Notes under the pieces: model-generated
What the model saw: only the letters and a program-made list of their open reading frames with translations
The model's database searches: none
Told to the model about the DNA's origin: nothing
Part shown: piece after piece, positions 1 to 8,686 of the stretch
Numbering within the stretch: the first letter of the stretch is position 1
How the letters are laid out: each line of letters starts with the position of its first letter
From: Stereum hirsutum FP-91666 SS1
Taxonomy: Eukaryota > Basidiomycota > Agaricomycetes > Russulales > Stereaceae
Assembly: GCF_000264905.1 (NCBI RefSeq)
Contig: NW_006763138.1
Location: 1,744,582-1,808,581, forward strand
Length of the DNA: 64,000 nt
Reading direction: 5' to 3'
Translations under genes and position numbers: made by a program

Positions 1-8
1 GTGAAGAG

Positions 9-147
9 TCTAAAGCGATCAGTACCGTATGGGTCCAATCTTCCTCGTGTTGCGGAGGATGGTTACCGTCTCTACGTGTGATGACATCGCACAACGGACT
101 GGATTTTTATGGCCTAGCTTGGATGTGAACGGGAAGGAAGTATTCCC
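9..147 (+). repeat. Promoter direct repeat, copy A1
   Basis: This is the first of three related ~135-bp segments; the others are at 153-290 and 3784-3928. They share the order 'taccg..tgggtcc', 'ttgcgg', 'gtatggttaccgtctcta', a palindrome, then 'tatggyctagcttgg' and 'aggaag'. A1 and A2 lie head to tail upstream of the first paralogue, with a period of about 148 bp. A3 sits upstream of the second paralogue. The repeat therefore travelled with the gene duplication and was also duplicated locally. Confidence 0.8.
76..92. promoter_or_regulatory. 17-bp palindrome, candidate operator (A1)
   Basis: The sequence follows the pattern GTG-N-GATG-N-CATC-N-CAC, an odd-centred perfect palindrome outside the three N positions. 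It recurs at 224-240 and, with one terminal change, at 3856-3872. Its symmetry suggests binding by a dimeric regulator, for example a bZIP or homeodomain dimer. No factor is identified; the role is inferred from conservation and position only. Confidence 0.5.
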
Positions 148-152
148 TTCCC

Positions 153-290
153 GATCCAAAGCAACTCGTACCGGGTAGGTCCCATCCTGCCTCGTGCTGC
201 GGGAGTATGGTTACCGTCTCTACGTGTGATGACATCGCACAAGGGATTGGTCTGTTATGGTCTAGCTTGGTTATGAGCCAGAAGCGAATG
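153..290 (+). repeat. Promoter direct repeat, copy A2
   Basis: This is the second promoter repeat, immediately upstream of the first paralogue. It ends about 15 bp before the TATA-like sequence at 309. It is closer to A3 than to A1 around 'gggagtatg' and 'tatggtctagcttgg'. Confidence 0.8.
224..240. promoter_or_regulatory. 17-bp palindrome, candidate operator (A2)
   Basis: The sequence is identical to the copy at 76-92 (GTG-N-GATG-N-CATC-N-CAC). It lies 140 bp upstream of the chosen ATG at 380 and about 70 bp upstream of the TATA-like box, a usual place for an upstream activating or repressing site. Confidence 0.5.
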
Positions 291-308
291 TCCCCCTCTT
301 CGCACACA

Positions 309-314
309 TATAAA
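309..314 (+). promoter_or_regulatory. TATA box of paralogue 1
   Basis: TATAAA lies in the context cgcacaca-TATAAA, 66 bp before the ATG at 380. It is followed by a pyrimidine-rich leader (tttctttgttccc, cctttcctcc). The same box and leader precede the second paralogue at 3940. Confidence 0.6.
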
Positions 315-379
315 GCACTCGTCCTCATCGTTTCTTTGTTCCCTACCCGCAGATTCCTAGCCTTTCCTCCTTTGTCGCC

Positions 380-2415
380 ATGCCCGCTCACTCAACACTG
401 AAAGGCTGGACGCATACCAATCAAGAATCCTCTCTCCCATCGGTCGATACAACACAGCTAGCAGATCACCAATACTCCCCAGTAATATCGTCTTCTCAAC
501 TGCTCGATGAAGATAAAGTGAATTCAGGACGCCTAGATCATCTCCTCCCGTCCCTCTCAAGCCCTGATTACCGCCCACTTGTTTGCCTATGGGAGCAAGT
601 TCGAGTCGAGTGTCCCCTCCTATACGACGGCGCGGTTTCAAGTGATGTGGACTCTCTGTCCTCCCTCATTCAGCTCGCAGATTGGCTCGCGGATTGGTTT
701 TCGAAAAAATTAGCTAGGCTTGAGGGGGGCGGTCGCCCCGGGTTCAGGGAGCCGCGGAAGCTGCCCGAGCTCACTAGGCTGAGAGCATGGATTCTTGTGA
801 CGATACGGAAACAAGTCGAGAAGGATTTGGGGGTTGCGAAGCCTCGCCGGGGCCGGGCGGCGCAGAAGACGGACAAGAAGAAGAGAACAGCGAGGCCCGA
901 GGACGAGCGGCTGCGTATCAAGCTCACTATGTATACAACCGCGTTGAGGCTTGTACAGACCTGGAGCAGCTTACTCCGGAAGAGAAAGGATTCTTTGGTC
1001 TCCCAAGTGGTGCGTTCCCAGGCGCGCTATACTCTCTTTTTCAAGCGTGTCTAATTATCGTTCTCTCACCAACGTTCAGGTTCAAGATGATGAATCCTCG
1101 CGTATGGTATGATGTTCCACAATTGTTCGTCTTTTTACGTGCTTCTGATTCTCGTATCACACTCCAGGATCCGTCGACGGTCTTTGCCAATTCGAAATTG
1201 TTTGACTCATCGGAACAACAAGCTTCGATCGTTGAGCAGGACCATTCTCCATCCGCTAGTCCTGCCACTGCCACTCCACCATCTCCTGCACGTGACCGAT
1301 CTCCTGCTCTTGCACTCTCTCTTGATCCAGCGTCAATCGCTCCAGCTAGTCCAGTCCTCTCTGCTCCAATTCCGATGGTGACATATTCTCCATCCGCTGA
1401 GACGTCTCTCCCTCAAACCCAAGACGACTACGGAGAGTTCGGTCCCATCACAGACTTCCTGGACCCATTGGCGTACTGGGATTCTTCCGATTACACGGAA
1501 CCATTGGCGGCACTGCTCCCTGCTCCGAACACAATGGCTACATATTATCCATCAGATGAGACACCTCTCCCTCCAATCCAAGACGACTACGGAGATTTAG
1601 ATGCCTTCACAGGTTTCTTGAACCCAATGGCTCAGGCTTACTTGAATTCTTTCGAACCGACGCAACCCTTGATGGCACTGCTCTCTGCTCCCATCGCGGT
1701 GGCTCCAGTTCCGCCCCCTTCTCTTGCACGAGTCTCTCCTGATCTAGCTTCGACCGCTCCAGCCAGTCCACTTTTCTCTGCTCCAATTACGACGGCGACA
1801 TATTCTCCATCGGCTGACACGCCTCTCGCTCAAATCCAAGACGAATCCGGAAATATCGACTACGTCACAGACTTCCTGAACTCGTCGGCTTACTGGGACT
1901 CTTTCGAATCCACGCAACCATTGGCGCCACTGCTCCCTCCTGCGATCACGATGGCTCCAGTCCCGTCCTCTTCTCTTGCGCACTCCCTTAATCTAGCTTC
2001 GACCGCTCCAGCTAGTCCACTTCTCCCTGCTCCAAGTACGATGGCTGCATATTCTCCATTCGCTGAGACGCCTCTTTATCAAAATCAAGATGACAACGGA
2101 GATTTCGATACCCTCACAGACTTCATGAACCCATTGGCGTACTTGGACTCTTTCGAATCGGCGCAACCCTTGGAGGCAATACTCCCTGCTCCAATCACGA
2201 TGGCTCCAGTTCCGTCCCCTTCTCTTGCGCGCTCTCCTGATCCAGCTTGGACCGCTCCAGCTAGTCCGGTCATCCCTGCTCCAATTACGATGGCGACATA
2301 TTCCCCATCAGTTGAGACGCCCCTCCTTCAAATTGAAGACGACGACAGAGGTTACAATACTTTCATGGACTTCATGGACCCATTGGCCTACTGGAACTCT
2401 TTCATGTCGACCTAA
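380..2415 (+). CDS. Repeat-rich, possible transcription-activator-like protein, paralogue 1
   Basis: No known family is recognised. Three exons fit frame and splice motifs: 380-1009, a 27-nt exon 1080-1106, and 1168-2415, with introns of 70 nt (GTGCGT..TTCAG) and 61 nt (GTATGA..CCAG). The product is about 634 aa. The N-terminal ~215 residues are predicted helical, with a basic, NLS-like stretch (KPRRGRAAQ, then KTDKKKR). The rest is low complexity, rich in Pro, Ser and Ala. It carries five degenerate ~85-100-residue repeats, each centred on an acidic and aromatic core such as TDFLDPLAYWDS. Clustered Asp, Phe and Trp with Leu resemble eukaryotic acidic activation domains; that reading is inference. 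The ATG at 380 is chosen because the paralogue aligns from the same point and both follow a TATA box. No WFxNxR homeodomain motif is visible. Confidence 0.7.
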
Positions 2416-3783
2416 CCCTTGGCGACCATTCATCACCCTATCAATCCGGTACGAAATTATCTCCAAAGGATATTCGTTGATGTGTGCTCTACTTCATAAC
2501 GACGCCGATAACGAGTCGACTTTTTTCTTCTCGCGCGCTGCTTTTAAATTACGCTATTTCTTGACGGTTATGACTGGTTCTGGCTACGGTGCTTTGTTTG
2601 AATAATCTCTGATATGTACAAATTAGTCGAACAGTAGTATGTGGATTGCATTGTTTTGCGTTCCTGATCAACCGACCGCTGTGTTGTTCTTTCGCTTGCC
2701 TGTGTGAATCGGTTCAGTCGTATTCCTTCCTTTCTTCCTAACTGACAGCCCGTCAGACGCTTTCGCTGAGAGCATGACAAAGTCTACACCATCTGTGGTG
2801 GGCATCGTTCCTCACGCTAGTTTCGCTCCGCGCGTGTCCTCGGACGAACGTCCGAGTTTCTTCCGCTATGGAACCACAAAGCGGCTTGACAATCCCGGAT
2901 TCCTACCCACGTTTCTCTCAGTGCCAAGCGGTACCTCGATTATCCTATGACTATCGATGGATACGTACGCCTCCGGTTCCATCAACGACTTTTAAAGTGG
3001 GATGTGGCACCGGCCACCGTGCCACGACTCCCGTAAATAAAGTACTTGTGTCGAGAGGAAGATGTCGGATCGTGTTCCTAATATATGACGACGACGACGG
3101 CTTGAAAGAATTCGCTACTCTTGTCTTCCGCGTGTGGACGACGAGGTGGACGGACTCGCGACTGAAGCAGGATAGTAAGTAACGCGGCGAGGCTCGTGAC
3201 GGCAATCACCGAAAAAACTCGTCACCGCTGACTCAGCCTGTGTCCCTCGGTTGCCTTTTTGGCGATCTTGAACGTTGAATATCTCATGCCCTAATTATAT
3301 AGGCCACGGCTACGCTGTCGACTGAGGACGTCAACAATCGGACTGGAGAATCAGCTATTGGGTTGCGGTCCATCCAACATTAATGGTGGAGAAACGGAGG
3401 CAGGCAACTGGTGTATCGGCGGCTGAGAATATCTACATAGACTCGGAGGGCATCTTCAGGGTTTCCGGACCGTGTTGGGGCGTGTAGGGGGAGCGTACGA
3501 TTACAAAACAAGCACCTATGCATATGTCTAGGTCCTGGTCTGTCCAGGCCTGTTTATTTTCTCCGATGGAGCGCATTCCTCTTAGCGTCTTTGTTCCTCG
3601 CAGTAGGGAGCCAATCAGTGAGGAGGCCGGCTCTGTGGTTAACAGAAGGACGTACGTATACCATTATTGCGGACCGGTATTCTGGCGAAGAGCACATCCA
3701 TTGTCTGCCCTTGCAGGGTCGAATTTCACACGTTCGAAGATCATTGTCCTCCTGTGTTGCATGGCGGCTTCAGACGGCTTCCT
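2416..3783. other. Intergenic part of duplicated unit
   Basis: No gene is recognised. The downstream flank of paralogue 1 is conserved downstream of paralogue 2: the 'tgtacaaattagtcgaaca' block at about 2615 and 6287, and 'ccacaaag-ggcttgac' at about 2875 and 6680. The duplicated unit therefore includes roughly 600 bp of 3' flank. Small ORFs at 2868-3182 and 3518-3841 have no recognisable content. Confidence 0.5.
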
Positions 3784-3928
3784 CGATCTAAATCGATTCG
3801 TACCGTGTGGGTCCTTTCCGCCTCATGTTGCGGGAGTATGATTACCATCTCTACCGTGTGATGACATCGCATAAAGCACTGGTTGTTTATGGTCTAGCTT
3901 GGATGTGAGCAGGAAGTGAACGTCCCCT
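3784..3928 (+). repeat. Promoter direct repeat, copy A3
   Basis: This is the third copy of the promoter repeat, upstream of paralogue 2. It matches A2 in order and spacing. The start of the second duplicated unit lies at or near its left edge. Confidence 0.75.
3856..3872. promoter_or_regulatory. 17-bp palindrome, candidate operator (A3)
   Basis: This is the same palindrome as at 76 and 224, with the last base changed (CAT for CAC). The core GATG-N-CATC is untouched although neighbouring bases have diverged. It lies 155 bp upstream of the ATG at 4011. Confidence 0.45.
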
Positions 3929-3939
3929 CTCCGCACACA

Positions 3940-3945
3940 TATAAA
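3940..3945 (+). promoter_or_regulatory. TATA box of paralogue 2
   Basis: TATAAA lies in the same cgcacaca context as the box at 309. An in-frame ATG at 3948 is immediately downstream and so is unlikely to be the start. The aligned ATG at 4011 (caccATGcc) is preferred. Confidence 0.55.
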
Positions 3946-4010
3946 ACATGCGTCCATATCGCTTCTTTGTTCCCTCCCCGCTGATTCCTAGCCTTTCCTA
4001 CTTTATCACC

Positions 4011-6130
4011 ATGCCCGCTTACTTAACACTGAAAGGCCAGACGTATACAGGTGAAGAACACTCTCTCCCATCGGTCAATAAACCAAAGCCAGCAAAACCC
4101 CAAAACTCCGCAGAAACATCGTCTTCCAAAGTGTTCGATGAAAGGCGGCTCCTCGTGGACGGACTCCTTCCATCCACCCAACGCCCTGATTACCACGTCA
4201 CATTCGTCGGCTTATGGAGGAAAGTTCGTACGGAGTATCCCCTCATATACGACGGCGCCATTTCAAGCGACGTGGACTCTTTTACCTCCCTCATTCAGAT
4301 CGCAGATTGGTTCTCTGATTTCTTCTCGACAAGATTAGCTTGCCTTCAGGAGGGCGAGCGCCGCGGGTCCAAGGCGCAGCTCCCCTCGAAGCTGCCCGAA
4401 TTTGCTAGGCTGAATGCATGGATCCTCAAGAAGGCACGGGACCAAGCCCATAAGGATTTGGGCATCGTGAAGCCTCGCCGGGCGGAGCAGACGACGGACA
4501 AGAAGAAGAAGATGAGGGTGAGACCCAAGGATGAAATGCTGCGTATCAAGCTCTCTATGTACACAGCCGCGTTGACGCTCGTACATACCTGGAAAAACTT
4601 ACTCCAGAAAAGAAAGGATTCTTTGGTCTCCCAAGTGGTGCGTTCCCAGAAAAAAGTCTACTCTCTTTCCCAGCACGTCTAATTATCGTTCCGTCCCCAA
4701 CGTTCAGGTTCACGTTGATGAATCCTCGCATATGGTATGTTATCCCACAATTGTTTGTCTTTTTACGTGCTTCTGATCCTCGTATCACACTCCAGAATCC
4801 GTCGACGGTCCCTGCCAATTCGCAGTTGCTTAGATGGCTGGAACAACAAGCTGCGATCGTGTATCAGGATCGTTCTCCATTCTCTAGTCCTACCATAGCC
4901 ACTCCACCCTCCCCTGCTCTTGCAATCTATCCTGATGCAGCTGGGACCACTCCAGCCAGTACAGTTCTCCCTGCTTCAATTACTAAGGCTCCAGATTCTC
5001 CGTCAGCTGAGGTTTCTCTCCCTCAAACCCAAGGCGACTACGGAGATTTCGATTCCTTCACAGACTTCATGGACTCATTGTTTTACTGGGATTCTTTCGA
5101 TTCGACGCAACCCTTGGCAACACTGCTCTCTGCTCCGAACACGATGGCTACATATTCTCCATCGGCTGAGACGCCCGCGCTCGTTGATCAGGATCATTCT
5201 CCGTCCTCTAGTCCCGCCACCGCCACCGCCACTCCACCCTCCCCTGCTCCGGTGCCGTCCCCTTCTCTTGCAATGCAGACTGAGATACCTCTCCCTCAAA
5301 TCAAAGACGAACCCGTAGATCTCGATTCATTCATGGACTTGCTGAACTGGGATTCCTTTGGATCGACGCAACCCTTGGCGGCACTGCTCCCTGTTCCGAT
5401 TACGACGCCTACATATTTTCCATCAGCTGGGACGTCCGCGCTCGTTAATCAGGTTCATGCTCCATCCTCTAGTCCTGCCACCGCCACCGTCACTCCCTCA
5501 TTTACTCCAGTTCCTTCCCCTTCCCTTGCGCACTCTCTTGATCCAGCTTTGGCCGCTCCAGCCAGTCTACCCCCCTCTGCTTCAGCAACGATGTCGACAT
5601 ATTCTCCATCGGCGGATATGCCTCTCCCTCAGATCAAAGACGAACCCATAGAATTCGATCCCTTCTTAGACTTCCTGGACCCATTTGCTTGCTGGAATTC
5701 TTTCGAATCGATGCGACCCTCAGCGACCCTGCTCCCTGCTCCGAACACGATGGCTATGTATTCTCCATCAGCTGGGGCGCCCGCGCTCCCTCATCAGGAT
5801 AATGCTCCATCCTCTAGTCCTGCCACCGCCACCGCCTCTGCCACGCCACGCTCCCGTGCTCCAGTTCCGTCCCCTTCTCTTGCACTCTCTCCTGAACAAG
5901 CTTGGGCCGTTCCAGATGGTCCACTTATCCCTGATCCATCTGATGAGGCGTCTCTCCATCAAATCCAAGACGAACACGGAGATTGCGATACCTTCACAGA
6001 CTTCATGAATCCGTTGGCTTACTGGGATTCTTTCGTCTTGACACACTCCTCGGCGCCCATTCATCCCCCCGTCGATCCAGCAAGTATCTCCAAGGAAAAT
6101 TCGTTGATGTATGCTCTCGGTCCCTTGTAG
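4011..6130 (+). CDS. Repeat-rich, possible transcription-activator-like protein, paralogue 2
   Basis: This is the tandem duplicate of the gene at 380-2415, with identical architecture. Exons are 4011-4637, a 27-nt exon 4708-4734, and 4796-6130; introns are again exactly 70 and 61 nt. The product is about 662 aa. The N-terminal part is the more conserved (start MPAYLTLKGQ against MPAHSTLKGW). The C-terminal part keeps four acidic/aromatic repeat cores (for example TDFMDSLFYWDS, LDFLDPFACWNS) but the spacers have been reshuffled. Some spacers have new Ser/Ala/Thr runs and an IKDEP motif absent from copy 1. The repeat number (four against five) and spacer differences show rapid change by unequal exchange or slippage. 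Function is unknown; a nuclear activator role is inferred only from the basic N-terminus and the repeat composition. Confidence 0.7.
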
Positions 6131-7051
6131 AACCATCGTATACTTCAGAACGACTACGATAACGAATCGATTTTCTCTCGCACGCGCTCCTTTTGAATTA
6201 CGCTCCTTTCTTGACGGCTATGACTGGTTCTGCTTCCGGCCACGGTGCTTTGTTTGAATACCTTCCGCTCTTTTGAATTTCTGATATGTACAAATTAGTC
6301 GAACAATTATATGTGGTTTGCATTGTTTTGCGTTCCTGGTCACCGACCATTGTGTTGGCAGGTGTTGGCTACGGTTCGGCCTTGTGGCCGGCTCTTTCTT
6401 TCCCGAAAGAAAGGATAGGTTCTTTTTCAGAGCTCTAAATGACGCACTGTGTAGCCTCAGCAGAGTCGCGCTGGTTCCCCGGCCTCGTCTTCCCTACACG
6501 GCTACGCTCGTTCTTCTGCACGGTCGCACCCAAGATACTGCTCACCGCTGAGGCCTTTCTCTCCGCTTCCATGATACTTTTTCGGTGGCCTGTATACATT
6601 TACTCGGTCGTCGAGTGACTTTCACCTAACTTCCAACCTTACAGACGCTTTTGCGGAGAACGGCTCTTCCGCTCTGAGTCCACAAAGTGGCTTGACGAGC
6701 TCGGATTCCTACCTCTGGCCTCAAGGCCTCAGTATCAAGCTGTATTTCACCTGTCCTATGACAATCGACGAATACATACGACTCCGGATCCACCAACGTC
6801 GGCCCTAAGCGTTTATTGCTCACCTTCAAACACCGATAGATCAGTGAAGCAGTAAAAGTGAGAGACACGTTCGACGCCACAAAGTATTTTCGGGAACTAC
6901 TGCAAACACGTTATAAATACGTCCGAACTCCTACAAGAATAAAACAAGTATCGACATCGATAAGAAAGAGAAGGTTATGTCCGTTTGATATACCATAACT
7001 CGAACTGGTACGTATAAATAGACCTGGATGCTCAAGGTACGGAACGCAGCT
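6131..7051. other. Intergenic region downstream of paralogue 2
   Basis: No gene is recognised. The first ~700 bp still show similarity to the flank of paralogue 1, including the 'gtacaaattagtcgaac' block near 6287 and a block near 6680. The remainder is the 3' side of the minus-strand membrane protein gene. Confidence 0.5.
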
Positions 7052-8667
7052 TCATGCAGGTGAAGGGGCAGTACTAGTATAACTAGGCGGAGGTACAGAC
7101 GGTTCGCTACCGTCATCGAAGGGAGATATATCTACTACACTGTCCCCCAAAACCTCTACCGGTGGAGGTGCTGGTGGGCTCGAAGTACGCTGTGGCACTG
7201 CACTAGGCAGATTTCGAGCAGATCCGGTGCCCTTGGAATTATGAGAGGTGGATGCCGGAGGCACTATGAAAGGCGTGATGGTTTCTGCTGCAGATGAATT
7301 GAAAGCCGAATAAGTGATGTTGAGCGACTGCAGAAGGCATACGTGATTTACCTTCGTTCATTTCATGCACTAGCGTTCCTTGGGTGAGTGACATGGAGTC
7401 GATTGAGTCTCGTGACCCTGTCTGTCGGCGTCTGGCAGACCTCCTTAGTCGAATGAACAGATACAATACGACTAGAGCGATTATGAGAGTGGTGGGCACC
7501 ACCGATCCTGCAATCGCCGCGGCATCCGATTTGTGTGGGCCCGTAGCATTCGCAGTGCTCGTACTGGCACCCGCGCTGCTGGATGTGGAGCTACTCGACT
7601 CGGCGGCATTACCAAGGGAGGGTATGTACGACTTGGATGACTCGACTGTGATGTAGTCAAGGCAAAACTCGTCCGAACTAGCGGTGATTTCGAGGATATG
7701 TTGCTGTTCATCTCCGTTGAGCGGAAAGGTTTCGCTGATGAAGACAAAATTTGGCCACACCCCAGGATGCAGCGGTACACGGACATCATTTGGAGTATCT
7801 CCGTCTATTGTGTAGGTGGCAGCAGGAGCCGTACCATTGATGGCTATTCCATATACATCGAGTCCCCGTCCTACAATCCGAAAAAGAACTGGGTCAGCAT
7901 TTGTTTCGCATGGATTCAAGAAGGATTAGCGATTTGACCTATGAAAGTGAAGGAGACGTTTGCGCCTGCCTTTAAGGCTCGCGTGGAGGTGCCATTGTTC
8001 ACGATATCGCTTTGCGGCCAGTTCGGAACCAAGTTGGGAGTGGTATTGGTCCAATCGGCTATCGGGGAATAGACTAAAAAGGTGCTGGTGTCGTCGATGA
8101 AGAGCTGAGACGTGGGGGAATTCTCAATCGATGTATTGGCACTCGCTTGCACGAGGAAGTAGTCGAAATGGAAATCGGAAGCGATTGTCTGCGTCAGAAT
8201 GGTGATTTCGACGGTGTGATTGCCATCTGCTAGCGGGCCAAGCGCGAAAATCTCTTGATGAGACAATGTCACGCCCGCAGTCCCAGACTTGATAGTGTAG
8301 GGTACAGCGGTGCCGTTGTCCAGGGAGTAAGTTATGTTCGTGTTGACGTTTGAACCATTTATTGAGGCATAGGCAGCTATGGAAATTCCTAAGAGTGACG
8401 AGTGATAAACATAGAGGTTCAAATGCTGGAAAGGACCATCTCTTACCTTCGAAAGTGTATGCCAACGTAGAACCATTAAGCCCTGATTGTGTTACTGTTT
8501 CTAAGTAGTTCGCACCGGATGCTAGCGACTGTCTCAGTGCTACGAATAGTACGAAAAATCATGACAAATATGCATACCTGGACTCGGCACCCAGCCGTCA
8601 AGCTGACTCCCACTAGAATCCAACTTCTGTGGTGAATAGGCGATCCTTGGATCCGTGTCATCGACTA
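7052..8667 (-). CDS. Single-pass membrane protein with two jelly-roll-like ectodomain repeats, 5' end lost or unclear
   Basis: This belongs to a common Agaricomycete family of unknown function. Read on the minus strand, exons join cleanly with introns at 8446-8389 (GTAAGA..TAG) and 7938-7871 (GTCAAA..TAG), plus one near 8575-8540 and one near 7350-7265. The order is: a first extracellular unit beginning near VDDTDPRIAYSP, a second unit containing FTFIGRGLDVYG and DYITVES, a Ser/Thr-rich stalk, one hydrophobic segment (TTLIIALVVLYLFI) followed by RLRRSARRR (inside-positive), and a cytoplasmic tail ending in PPPSYTS, a PPxY-type WW-domain ligand. NxT/S glycosylation sites are frequent in the ectodomain. 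No signal peptide or convincing ATG is visible upstream: the sequence runs into a LINE-like element at 8687. Either the 5' exon is displaced beyond the element or the gene is a 5'-truncated pseudogene. Confidence 0.65.
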
Positions 8668-8686
8668 TTAGGGAGGTTGGGCAACG

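Noticed and set aside
380..6130. Mating-type homeodomain gene pair
   Set aside because: Tandem rather than divergent genes, and no WFxNxR helix-3 motif in either head.
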